Shown piece by piece: positions 1 through 7,068 of a stretch of DNA of 26,910 bases (its first letter is position 1; each line of letters opens with the position of its first letter). The notes beneath the pieces were generated by a model that was not told the origin of the DNA, did not search any database, and saw only the letters and a program-made list of their open reading frames with translations. The position numbers and the translations under genes were made by a program. The DNA lies in the IMG/VR virus record IMGVR_UViG_3300009132_000521, positions 1-26,910 of that record. One strand, written 5' to 3'. This DNA is from a virus.

Positions 1-455
1 TTCTGCATTGGAATGCCATCTTTAATAATTTTGCTTAAATCCTTGATTAGCTTAGTTAGGTCTATATCCAAACTAATTAAAAAGTCTACGATCTCCTCTC
101 TGGTGCTGAGTATAGAAAGAAATATGTGGTCAATACCAATATAATCATCTTTGAATTTTCTTGATTTTAAAGCAGCAAAATCTAAAATTTCTTTGATTTC
201 TGGCGCAAAGATTGATTTTTTTCTTTTGGGTTCTTTGTAATTTAATAAAGCGTACTCTATACTTTTGTTAATACCTTCTTTAATTAGATCGTTTGATATT
301 AAAACATAATCAATATTACTGTGATCTAATTGCAATATACAAGTCATTAAGTGTAAGTCTATGACTTTGAGGTGGCCAAAGTCTTTAGCAATAGAGACTG
401 AGTCGCTAATCGCTTTTTTGGCAGAAGGAGTTAGGTTATAACTGGAAAGATCCAT
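1..455 (-). CDS. ClpA/ClpC N-terminal-domain-like protein (3' end outside window)
   Basis: The reading frame is open from an ATG at 455-453 to the left edge, giving 151 visible residues. They look like the double Clp N-domain repeat: an N-terminal helix with LTPSAKKAI, then a segment ending LKVIDLHLMTCIL, and later a second repeat with F-APEIKEIL followed by DDYIGIDHIFLSIL. The last resembles the family's 'yIGtEHlLLgLL' block. In bacteria this domain recruits substrates and adaptors to the ClpA/ClpC unfoldase. No AAA+ motif is visible, but the C-terminal part is cut off, so I cannot say whether an ATPase follows. The ATG overlaps the stop of the polymerase gene (TAATG), so translation is probably coupled. 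Fold assignment is moderately sure; the role in the phage is unknown. Confidence 0.6.
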   Translation of the reverse strand, partial: MDLSSYNLTPSAKKAISDSVSIAKDFGHLKVIDLHLMTCILQLDHSNIDYVLISNDLIKEGINKSIEYALLNYKEPKRKKSIFAPEIKEILDFAALKSRKFKDDYIGIDHIFLSILSTREEIVDFLISLDIDLTKLIKDLSKIIKDGIPMQ

Positions 456-3025
456 TATTTTATTTCTGATAGTTTTGTGTAAATTTTTTCGTCAAGAATG
501 GTTATTTTATCTCCAAAGACAATATCTTCTCCTTTACTTCCGTAAATAAAGACGATTTGTTCTTCCTTTGGTTTTTTGCCTCCATTGTTTAAATAGTTAT
601 CCAAAGTAGCGGATCGCCTATTATTCATAAGCATAAAATTGATTTTACCAAAATCATCTTGAATCTCTACTCTCATATATTTATTTCCTGCCGCACTTGT
701 TCGCGATACGCAGTCTGTGACAACTCCCACAAATTTAACTCTATCGTTATTTGTTAAAGACTTCAGGGTTATGCTATTATACATATCTCCGCAGTTTTCA
801 AACACATCTTTGATTTCTGTAGAGTGACTATAACCAAGATACTTGCGTTCGAAGAACCAATTTGCAAATTTTAAATGGTCTTTGTTCTTGTCGTAAATTT
901 TTCTATAAGAAGAGTATTTTTTCTTAAAGGTTTCAAATCGTGATGGTTTCATGATGGGTTTGCCGTCATCAGCTATTAGAGAATCTTTAATAACGGAATG
1001 AATAGTATTCAATACGTCATAATCAAATTTCTCGCCTAAATGCACTACGTTACGCTTCTCTCTTTCTGTTAGTATGTTGAAGGCTTGAGATTCTAAAACT
1101 AATCGACAGCGGTTTGGTATCTTTGAACTTGACTCACAAAAAGAGTCCATCATGCCTCCTTGTATCAAGCCAGAAAGCACGCCAATGTTGAGGCTACATT
1201 GTTTTGCTGTAAGGAATATATCGTATTTATTTTGATTGCTTTCTTGAGCTTTTCTGAAGCCAACCAAACTCTCTAGTGTTTTTTCTGAAACTCCTTTAAT
1301 GCTATTTACTCCAAATCTGATATTACGGCCTTCGATACCAAAGTTAATGTCGGACTTAGATAAGTCTGGTGGGAGGAGCTTCATATTAAATAAACAAAAC
1401 TCTTGATTGATCAGAGCAATCTCTGCATGTGAATCTGGCTCATGCTTTGTCATTTTCAACAAACTAAGAAAAAACTCTTTAGGATGCTTGAATTTAAGGT
1501 AGGTGGTAATTGCAGCTAGAATAGCGTAACTGATTGAGTGGGATTTATTAAACGAATAGTTTGCTGAATCTTCAGCCACTTTCCACAAAACTTCCCCTAC
1601 CTCTTTATCCAGATTATTTTGAGCAATTTTTTGCTCAATCTTAACTTTCCAAGCTGACATTTGATCCACTTTTTTCTTACCAACAATACGCCTGAGTTGT
1701 TCTGATTCGTCGAGGGTAAACCCAACCTTTACTGCCATCTTCATTAACTGCTCTTGGTAAAGTGGAATGCCACCAGTGTAAGAGAGGATATCGTCAAAAT
1801 GTTTATTAACAGACTGGAATTCACCAGTGCGGGTATAATCGCTATAGACATCAAGATAGTCAAGTGCGCCAGGGCGAGCAATAGCAACAACGGCCGAAAG
1901 CTCTTCAAGATTTCTGGGAGATACTTTTTTACATACTTTAAAATTTGTGTCTGCTTCGATTTGAAATAGCCCTTTAGGCGCTTCGATGTTTTTAAAGTTT
2001 TCATAAATTTCTGGTAATTGTACATCAATATCTTCTATATTGATTCCTAATTGTTTGCAAGTGTCGTTGACAACTGACAGGGTGCGTAAGCCAAGGATAT
2101 CAAACTTAACCATTAAAGCTGCGACATCGTTCATGTCGTATGCGGAGATTAAATCCCCGTCGCTAGTTTTCTGCATTGGCATAATCTCTTCAACATCATA
2201 GAAGCTAATAGCGATTCCTGATGGGTGAACCCCAGTATTTTTATTTAAACCCTCTAGCTTTTTTGCTATTCTAAAAACTTTGGGATTTTTATCTGCAAAC
2301 TCTTTGAATTTTTCGCTTTCTTCGTAAGCTTTATCTAGTTTTGCTACCTTTCCGAATTGCTTTGGAATTTGAGAACTGACTGAATTTACATCATCTTCCG
2401 ATAGCTCTCCAACTATTTTACCGCACTCTTTAACGCACAGCTTACTACTTAAAGTATTTAATGTCAGTATTTTGCAAGTTCTACCTTTGTGTTTTCTTTC
2501 GATGTACTTAATTACTTCTTTTCGTCTGTCGTAAGAGATATCATTATCAACATCCGCTAGTAGCGATCCATCGAGATAGGTAATTCCATCAACTATTGTT
2601 TTTTTAGCTCGACTCTTGGAAACGAATCTCTCGAAGAAAAGATCGTATTTAATTGGATCTACGTTCGTAACTCGTAACAGGTACAAAACCAAAGAACCAG
2701 CGGCAGATCCTCGACCTGGCCCAGTGGGTATCTTGTTTTCATGGCAAAAATTTAAAACATCCCAATTGAGCAGTATATAATCTATAAAGCCTAAATCTTT
2801 TAAAACATCAAGCTCCATTTTAACTCTATCAAAATACTTCTGCTTGTTGCTTAGAGCATTTATACCTCTATCCTTTACCCCTTTTAAACATAATTGCCTA
2901 AGGAGATTAAAATTAGAAGTGTCGCTGGGTATGTTTAGTTCTTCATAGAACTTTGCATCTACCTTAATTTCGGGTAGTCTTACCCCAGGTGGCATGGGCT
3001 GTTTGTATGGCTTTAACTCTAACAT
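455..3025 (-). CDS. dnaE: DNA polymerase III alpha subunit, PHP-less core (DnaE type, family C)
   Basis: This is the replicative polymerase core, 856 aa against about 1160 for E. coli DnaE. Visible in order: the palm motif GPGRGSAAG (residues 102-110); the catalytic pair D158 and D160 in LLADVDND (E. coli D401/D403); the third Asp D309 in KFDILGLRTL (E. coli D555); the fingers and beta-binding regions; an HhH-like block near residues 570-595 (IRFGVNSIKGV); and a C-terminal OB fold (KFVGVVTDCV). The protein begins almost exactly where the PHP domain normally ends (LLRQLCLKGV at 41-50), so the N-terminal PHP domain of about 280 aa is absent; a separate PHP-like gene lies at 4336-5016. An insertion of about a dozen residues precedes the first catalytic pair. 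No tau-binding tail follows the OB domain. It is preceded by its own promoter and a palindrome. Confidence 0.95.
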   Translation of the reverse strand: MLELKPYKQPMPPGVRLPEIKVDAKFYEELNIPSDTSNFNLLRQLCLKGVKDRGINALSNKQKYFDRVKMELDVLKDLGFIDYILLNWDVLNFCHENKIPTGPGRGSAAGSLVLYLLRVTNVDPIKYDLFFERFVSKSRAKKTIVDGITYLDGSLLADVDNDISYDRRKEVIKYIERKHKGRTCKILTLNTLSSKLCVKECGKIVGELSEDDVNSVSSQIPKQFGKVAKLDKAYEESEKFKEFADKNPKVFRIAKKLEGLNKNTGVHPSGIAISFYDVEEIMPMQKTSDGDLISAYDMNDVAALMVKFDILGLRTLSVVNDTCKQLGINIEDIDVQLPEIYENFKNIEAPKGLFQIEADTNFKVCKKVSPRNLEELSAVVAIARPGALDYLDVYSDYTRTGEFQSVNKHFDDILSYTGGIPLYQEQLMKMAVKVGFTLDESEQLRRIVGKKKVDQMSAWKVKIEQKIAQNNLDKEVGEVLWKVAEDSANYSFNKSHSISYAILAAITTYLKFKHPKEFFLSLLKMTKHEPDSHAEIALINQEFCLFNMKLLPPDLSKSDINFGIEGRNIRFGVNSIKGVSEKTLESLVGFRKAQESNQNKYDIFLTAKQCSLNIGVLSGLIQGGMMDSFCESSSKIPNRCRLVLESQAFNILTEREKRNVVHLGEKFDYDVLNTIHSVIKDSLIADDGKPIMKPSRFETFKKKYSSYRKIYDKNKDHLKFANWFFERKYLGYSHSTEIKDVFENCGDMYNSITLKSLTNNDRVKFVGVVTDCVSRTSAAGNKYMRVEIQDDFGKINFMLMNNRRSATLDNYLNNGGKKPKEEQIVFIYGSKGEDIVFGDKITILDEKIYTKLSEIK

Positions 3026-3045
3026 ATACCTATATTATAGGTATA
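3025..3045. repeat. Perfect palindrome over the polymerase promoter -10 box
   Basis: Ten-base arms (TATACCTATA and its complement) flank a single central base. The palindrome covers the TATAAT box on the minus strand and touches the ATG of the polymerase gene. Its position suits an operator for a dimeric repressor or, in mRNA, a hairpin over the start. The symmetry is directly visible; the function is inferred. Confidence 0.6.
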
Positions 3046-3061
3046 CTATTTAGAATTGCAA
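3034..3061 (-). promoter_or_regulatory. Promoter of polymerase core gene (leaderless type)
   Basis: On the minus strand TTGCAA is followed 16 bp later by a perfect TATAAT (3039-3034). Only 8 nt separate the -10 box from the ATG at 3025, so transcription should start at or just before the start codon. No Shine-Dalgarno sequence is visible. Confidence 0.6.
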
Positions 3062-3062
3062 G

Positions 3063-3686
3063 CTAAAAATGATTATAAAAGGGAATAATGATATACCTAA
3101 CCACTTTTAAGAATGAAGCCCAAGAGGGATATTTGTATGCAATTTTGTTTAAATATAGATCAATAGGTTTCAGCCAAAATTTTAAATAAACTTTTATTAA
3201 TTTGGTTTTGAAAGAAGCTTCTTTGATTATTTTGCCAACTAATTCTCTCTGATCTTTTTTTCTTTCAACGTTGTCCACGCTTTGGCAATTAATGCAAGTA
3301 GTACTGACCAAAAAACCAGACTCAAAAATAAGTTTAAAGTCTAAGCTCCAATCTTGGTCTAAAAAATCTATAGGCTGGTCTGGGGAAATTATAATTTCTC
3401 CATTAAAGTTTTCATCCATCCAGTATTCTCCCCTTCTCTTTATTGCCATTTTGATGGGTACGTCGTTTGAATTCAAATATTCATACTCTTCAAAGTGCTG
3501 GGACTTTAAATTACCTTCTAGTGAAATTAAATATGTCATCATATCGCTTTCAAAGCTATTTGTAAGAAAGCTGTTCTTGTCTTTTAATGATCTGATAACC
3601 TCAGAAGGGACAACTATTTTAGTCCAATCGACTGATTGGGCGAATTTCTCTGAGCATTCAAACGACACTTTATCGAACAATTTCAT
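3063..3686 (-). CDS. Unknown protein inside the replicase cassette
   Basis: A 207-residue protein that I do not recognise. It starts MKLFDKVSFE, has a mixed alpha/beta composition, two cysteines close together (TTCINCQ) that could bind metal as a CxxC, and a basic, aromatic C-terminal segment (LIKVYLKFWLKPIDLYL and later VVRYIIIPFYNHF). That tail could be an amphipathic or membrane-associating helix, but no clean transmembrane segment or signal peptide is seen. It lies between the DnaQ-like exonuclease and the polymerase core, so a replicase accessory role is possible by position only. An AGTGTAA element lies 8 nt before the ATG. The ORF is well formed and of the same strand and style as its neighbours, so I am confident it is a gene. 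Confidence 0.75.
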   Translation of the reverse strand: MKLFDKVSFECSEKFAQSVDWTKIVVPSEVIRSLKDKNSFLTNSFESDMMTYLISLEGNLKSQHFEEYEYLNSNDVPIKMAIKRRGEYWMDENFNGEIIISPDQPIDFLDQDWSLDFKLIFESGFLVSTTCINCQSVDNVERKKDQRELVGKIIKEASFKTKLIKVYLKFWLKPIDLYLNKIAYKYPSWASFLKVVRYIIIPFYNHF

Positions 3687-3691
3687 ACTCT

Positions 3692-3701
3692 ATGTTACAC
3701 T
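3692..3701 (-). promoter_or_regulatory. AGTGTAA start-proximal element before gene 3063-3686
   Basis: AGTGTAACAT on the minus strand. Its TAACAT part fits the TAnnnT pattern of a -10 box and ends 5 nt before the ATG at 3686. No convincing -35 is present. It overlaps the end of the upstream exonuclease gene, whose TGA stop is at 3703-3701. Confidence 0.4.
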
Positions 3702-4333
3702 CACACCTCTAATTCCCACAGTTGTTTTTGGAAAATCTCAAAATTCTTTTCAATGTCATATAGAGCATCATGTAGTTTAGCTTCATCAAACTGTATTTCA
3801 TAATGTTGTAACAAGAACTTCTGATTCGTTTTTAATCCTCTTTCTCTGTAATTTAGATACCTTAGCTGCCAAGAGATAAAATCATCCTTGTCGGGAGTTT
3901 TATTGCCCTTAGCGATGGCTGTAGCTATCGCCTTAGTATCAAAACACCTCTTTGCAAAAGAGAAGTCTGCTTTTAAGTTTAAATTTCTAGCAATTACCCC
4001 AAGCATGTATAGATCATACCCAAGAATGTTCTGCCCAACAACAATGACGTCGTCTTGGCTGATTAGGTCCATAAACTCTTTGAATACTGTGATAGGATCT
4101 TCAGCTTTAGATAAGTAGTCTTTCTTATTGAATCCAGTGATCTTGGCTGCTCCCTCTGAGACATTAATCTCATCCCATTTTAAGAATCTGTTTTGCTTTT
4201 TTGTAATCTTCTTGCCAGTAGCTTCAATCCAAGCTAGTTGCCAAGGTTTTGATGACACAAGGTTGAGGCCTTCGGTTTCAGTGTCGAAAATAATGTATTT
4301 TTGATCAAATTTAAATCTAAGTAGGTCTTCCAT
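3701..4333 (-). CDS. dnaQ: DnaQ-type 3'-5' exonuclease (DEDDh), proofreading candidate
   Basis: A 210-residue exonuclease of the DnaQ/DEDDh family, predicted to remove mispaired 3' nucleotides. ExoI is visible as FDTETEGL with D17 and E19; ExoII as QNILGYDLYML with its Asp; ExoIII as LHDALYDI with the His and Asp of the DEDDh class. Length is close to the epsilon exonuclease core (E. coli DnaQ is 243 aa); the C-terminal alpha-binding tail of epsilon is not obvious. I chose the ATG at 4333 over an earlier in-frame start at 4366 because it leads directly into the fold and has AGGAGG 10 nt upstream, one of few good ribosome binding sites here. It sits between the PHP-like and polymerase genes of the split replicase, which supports proofreading for that polymerase. 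Confidence 0.88.
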   Translation of the reverse strand: MEDLLRFKFDQKYIIFDTETEGLNLVSSKPWQLAWIEATGKKITKKQNRFLKWDEINVSEGAAKITGFNKKDYLSKAEDPITVFKEFMDLISQDDVIVVGQNILGYDLYMLGVIARNLNLKADFSFAKRCFDTKAIATAIAKGNKTPDKDDFISWQLRYLNYRERGLKTNQKFLLQHYEIQFDEAKLHDALYDIEKNFEIFQKQLWELEV

Positions 4334-4335
4334 AA

Positions 4336-5016
4336 TTATTTGTCCTCCTTCCAGGCTTCTATGCAAAAACGATCACTGCCAAAATGGTCAAGTCGTGGAT
4401 TAGATAGGCTGGCTTGTTGGCCAGGCTGACGATTGCAAATACACTTGTATGTTTGAAATGCTTCGACATCTTCTCTATTTTCATAATAAATTGATTTGGC
4501 TTTTTTTATTGCTTTTTTAGGGCTAGTAGCAACATACTGTTCAACTTTTTCTTTAAGAAGAAAGTCAAAGGGAAGATTATTGTCTTCTATAATAAAATCT
4601 ATCTCGTCTGGCAACCACGGCATACAGTTGGCAAAACCAGTAAGGTTCTTATGTAAGAACGAGTCGTAGAACGGGATGCAAAATTTTATATTCTTATAGT
4701 CAAGCCAAGGAGTCTTAATTTTTTTCTCAAAACTTTCTGTGTGAAGTTTGTACAACTCCCTGCACCCTTCGTCTCCGTCAGGATAAGCTAAGATTTTACT
4801 TTCTGAATCTGGGCTCTCGTCATCATTAAAGATTGATAGGCGTAGGCCAAAGCGTAACCTCTCCCCGAATAGGCGAAAAGCTTCTGGGAAGCCAGTCATG
4901 CTATCTTCAACTAGATATATCTCGTTGATTTGATTTTCATTAGCAATTCGTTCTACGTCGTCTAAACGCAATATGCTTTTACCTATAGAAAAGTGAGTCT
5001 TAAATAATGGTGTCAT
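4336..5016 (-). CDS. Stand-alone PHP-domain-like protein of the DnaE replicase (degenerate)
   Basis: From the ATG at 5016 this encodes 226 aa that read like the N-terminal PHP domain of DnaE without the polymerase. Landmarks: MTPLFKTHFSIGKSIL matches the family's opening 'hlH-HS-yS-ldg' strand; NEIYLVEDSMTGFPEAF matches '-lalTDHg-l-ga--F'; LRFGLRLSI matches 'ikPiiG-E'; DGDEGCRELYKLHTESF matches 'A-n-eGy-nL--L-s--y'; the C-terminal REDVEAFQTYKCICNRQ resembles the PHP-to-palm link. Several metal ligands are missing (Thr in place of the first His, VEDS in place of TDHG), so an active metal centre is unlikely, as in E. coli DnaE. A TTG start at 5037 is possible, but promoter placement favours the ATG. 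Together with 455-3025 it would rebuild a full alpha subunit. Confidence 0.72.
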   Translation of the reverse strand: MTPLFKTHFSIGKSILRLDDVERIANENQINEIYLVEDSMTGFPEAFRLFGERLRFGLRLSIFNDDESPDSESKILAYPDGDEGCRELYKLHTESFEKKIKTPWLDYKNIKFCIPFYDSFLHKNLTGFANCMPWLPDEIDFIIEDNNLPFDFLLKEKVEQYVATSPKKAIKKAKSIYYENREDVEAFQTYKCICNRQPGQQASLSNPRLDHFGSDRFCIEAWKEDK

Positions 5017-5022
5017 GCGGGA

Positions 5023-5051
5023 ATGATACGCTATCAATATCTATTTGTCAA
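5023..5051 (-). promoter_or_regulatory. Promoter of the PHP-like gene (leaderless type)
   Basis: Consensus TTGACA (5051-5046), a 17-bp spacer and TATCAT (5028-5023) on the minus strand. The -10 ends 6 nt before the ATG at 5016, so the transcript should begin at or very near the start codon. It lies inside the 3' end of the upstream nuclease gene. Confidence 0.65.
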
Positions 5052-6035
5052 GTGTTTTGGGCAACCAGGATAGTGTTTTATTTCGTGGCTGCCTCCCTCT
5101 GGAACCATTTCGCTTTTAAAGTCTTCTTGAAAGCACGAGGAGACAAATTCACCATCTTTATTTTTAATTTCCGCATAAAAGAAATCAAACTTATATGGGC
5201 AGTGCCACATTACTGTCCCATCCTTTTTAAGCTGACCTTTTTCTTTGGCGAACCCACATTGAAGTTTTCCCCCAAAAGAACCGTCATCTGGAAACCCTTT
5301 ATCTAGAGCAAAATTAGATACAGCATCTTGTTCATTAAAATTTTCTAAATAATCTTGGATGGATGCCAACTGCAACTCAAAGCCCTCCAAGTCATCCTCG
5401 TCGATTGGGTTCATTTTCATTAAGCCGTCTTTATTTAAATCGAACTTAAGGAATAAAAATTCTGAGGTTCGGTTGACATATTCTGGGAAGAGATGCTTAA
5501 CAGCTAGGCAATACATGTAATCCTGTAGGTTGTCTTCTTTTTCTTTCCCTTCAAATTTCTTCTTGCTCGTCTTATAGTCTCGAATGATTGCTATTTTCTT
5601 ATCTTTATAAAGGAACAATTGGTCAATAAAGCCACGGATATGATAGCCGTTTTGTTCGATATCAAAATCTAATTCAGCATGAGCCTCGTCTGGAATCCCT
5701 AACTCTTCCCCATAAAAGTTACAACTAAGGCCATTGAGGATCATCTCCTTGATCATATTCATGTTTTCGTCATCTGTTACCCCCAATTCAGAAGCATCAG
5801 ACATAATCAAATCCTTGACCGCTTTTGCTGCGAACGGATCTTTGGCTTTTGTGATTTTATTAAAATGAGTTTTTGTTTTTTGTTTAGACAGAAATTCAAA
5901 AACATTGTGGCAAACAGTACCACGTCTTGCTCCGTCATTATTTGTGTCGGGGAGCTTCTGTTTATATTTGCTCCAGTATATCCAACTGCATGATTGCGCC
6001 GTTTTGATGCGACTTGCTGATAGTTTAACTTCCAT
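5034..6035 (-). CDS. PD-(D/E)XK nuclease, RecB/AddB/Cas4-like
   Basis: A 333-residue nuclease of the RecB-like PD-(D/E)XK superfamily. Visible: RRGTVCHNVFEFL with H43 (the 'G--vH--le' motif I); AELDFDI and IRGFIDQLFL with D138 (motif II); AIIRDYKTSKKKF with D153 and K155 (the DxK catalytic motif); and QDYMYCLA with Q171 and Y175 (the QxxxY motif). C16 near the N-terminus plus C260, C279, C301 and C325 after the nuclease core suggest the 4Fe-4S staple seen in AddB and Cas4, but I cannot assign the exact ligands. No helicase domain is fused. Lying between primase and replicase genes, it probably trims DNA ends for recombination-dependent replication or packaging. The gene overlaps the primase gene by 11 bp. 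Confidence 0.85.
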   Translation of the reverse strand: MEVKLSASRIKTAQSCSWIYWSKYKQKLPDTNNDGARRGTVCHNVFEFLSKQKTKTHFNKITKAKDPFAAKAVKDLIMSDASELGVTDDENMNMIKEMILNGLSCNFYGEELGIPDEAHAELDFDIEQNGYHIRGFIDQLFLYKDKKIAIIRDYKTSKKKFEGKEKEDNLQDYMYCLAVKHLFPEYVNRTSEFLFLKFDLNKDGLMKMNPIDEDDLEGFELQLASIQDYLENFNEQDAVSNFALDKGFPDDGSFGGKLQCGFAKEKGQLKKDGTVMWHCPYKFDFFYAEIKNKDGEFVSSCFQEDFKSEMVPEGGSHEIKHYPGCPKHLTNRY

Positions 6036-7068
6036 TTAATATTTTAATTAATTTTTTGCAGTGTGTATTTTTTGACAATTTGTCGTTTGATTTGATTTTC
6101 TTTAATACATACTCTTGAAATTTATTGTCGCCAAGGCTCCACTTGTCGCATCGACTATGCCACTCTTTAAAACCGTCAAGAGACCCCGTATCAGATTCAA
6201 GCATGTCTCCAAAGTCATTGCATAGGGGTGGGTTTATTTTAATAATTGAAAGATCAAATATAGAGGACAGCTTAGAAGCTATCTTGATTGAAGCCAATGC
6301 GCCAGAATTGTTTTCTTTAGTATTGTCGTTATTTGTCGCTATGATAATTCTATCAAGGTCAAAAGAGTTTAAATAGGACACAAGCTTTGTTGAAGCGTCT
6401 AACCCAAATGTTACTAGTACGTTATTAAAACCAGCTTCATAAAGGGCTAGGCAGTCTCCTATACTTTCTACCAAGATTACCTCGTTAGAGTCTTCTATGT
6501 ACTTGCGAGAAAGATTATGGGGATATACCCAACCACTCTTTCTCCCTAAGTGTTTCCATTTTGGAACATTATCCAAGTCAATTACAGAACGACCAGAAAA
6601 GCCGTGAATTTGGCCATCTAAATTATATATAGGAAAAACCATACGGCGATACATCTTACCCCCGCCAGCGTAACCACATTTAAATTTTTCTTGCGTTTTA
6701 GATGAAACGCCACGCTTTTCGTAGAAAGTCTTCATGGGTAAAAGTTTTTCTAGGTCAGAGTCTGGGTATATTTTTTCCATTTCTATTTTTTCTGCTTTAG
6801 GCTCGTTCGTTTTGTAGGATTCTGGATTATCAATTAAGTATTCTTTGAGTAATTTGGGGTCTTCTGTATTTAGGGTTTGTTTAATTAAAGCGGAAAAAGG
6901 TTTTGCTTGTTCGTCCCCACCAAAGTCTCGCCAAACGCCAGAGTCTTTATATATAATAAGAGACGTATTGGTTTTTCCATTTCTAAAGACTGCGCGAGTT
7001 CTCCAATGAGAACCGCAATCTTGCAGCGGATATCCTAATTTTTCTAAAGAGTTTCTGTAGTGGTTCAT
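6025..7068 (-). CDS. DnaG-type primase with TOPRIM domain
   Basis: A 347-residue primase that would lay RNA primers for the phage fork. The N-terminal 60 residues (CGSHWRTRAVFRNG, IIYKDSGVWRDFGG) resemble a zinc-binding primase domain without its zinc ligands. Then come the catalytic-core blocks EKRGVSSKTQEKFKCGYA and RRMVFPIYNLDGQIHGFSGR. The TOPRIM motifs follow: EVILVESIGD with E201, and IIIATNNDN. In the usual DxD of TOPRIM the first Asp is replaced by N246, while D248 is kept. The end (LCNDFGDML) matches the family's 'kDwnD-l' segment. There is no fused helicase; the DnaB-like helicase is the gene just upstream, with an ATGA overlap, so the two are probably translated together and act together. 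Confidence 0.85.
   Translation of the reverse strand: MNHYRNSLEKLGYPLQDCGSHWRTRAVFRNGKTNTSLIIYKDSGVWRDFGGDEQAKPFSALIKQTLNTEDPKLLKEYLIDNPESYKTNEPKAEKIEMEKIYPDSDLEKLLPMKTFYEKRGVSSKTQEKFKCGYAGGGKMYRRMVFPIYNLDGQIHGFSGRSVIDLDNVPKWKHLGRKSGWVYPHNLSRKYIEDSNEVILVESIGDCLALYEAGFNNVLVTFGLDASTKLVSYLNSFDLDRIIIATNNDNTKENNSGALASIKIASKLSSIFDLSIIKINPPLCNDFGDMLESDTGSLDGFKEWHSRCDKWSLGDNKFQEYVLKKIKSNDKLSKNTHCKKLIKILNGS

Noticed and set aside
350-356. AGTGTAA on the plus strand, with an ATG 4 nt later
   Set aside because: It lies inside the minus-strand Clp-N-like gene, and no plus-strand gene follows. Treated as chance.
1775-1781. AGTGTAA on the plus strand within the polymerase gene
   Set aside because: It is inside a strongly conserved coding region on the opposite strand with no downstream plus gene. 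Treated as chance.
1744-2028. Hydrophobic minus-strand frame inside the polymerase gene
   Set aside because: Its leucine-rich translation comes from a shifted reading of the conserved polymerase core; there is no start signal.
3271-3780. Plus-strand open frames opposite the minus-strand genes (for example 3271-3780, 5007-5306, 7060-7589, 15741-16148)
   Set aside because: They mirror real genes in another frame, show no recognisable domains, and have no start signals. Treated as shadows.
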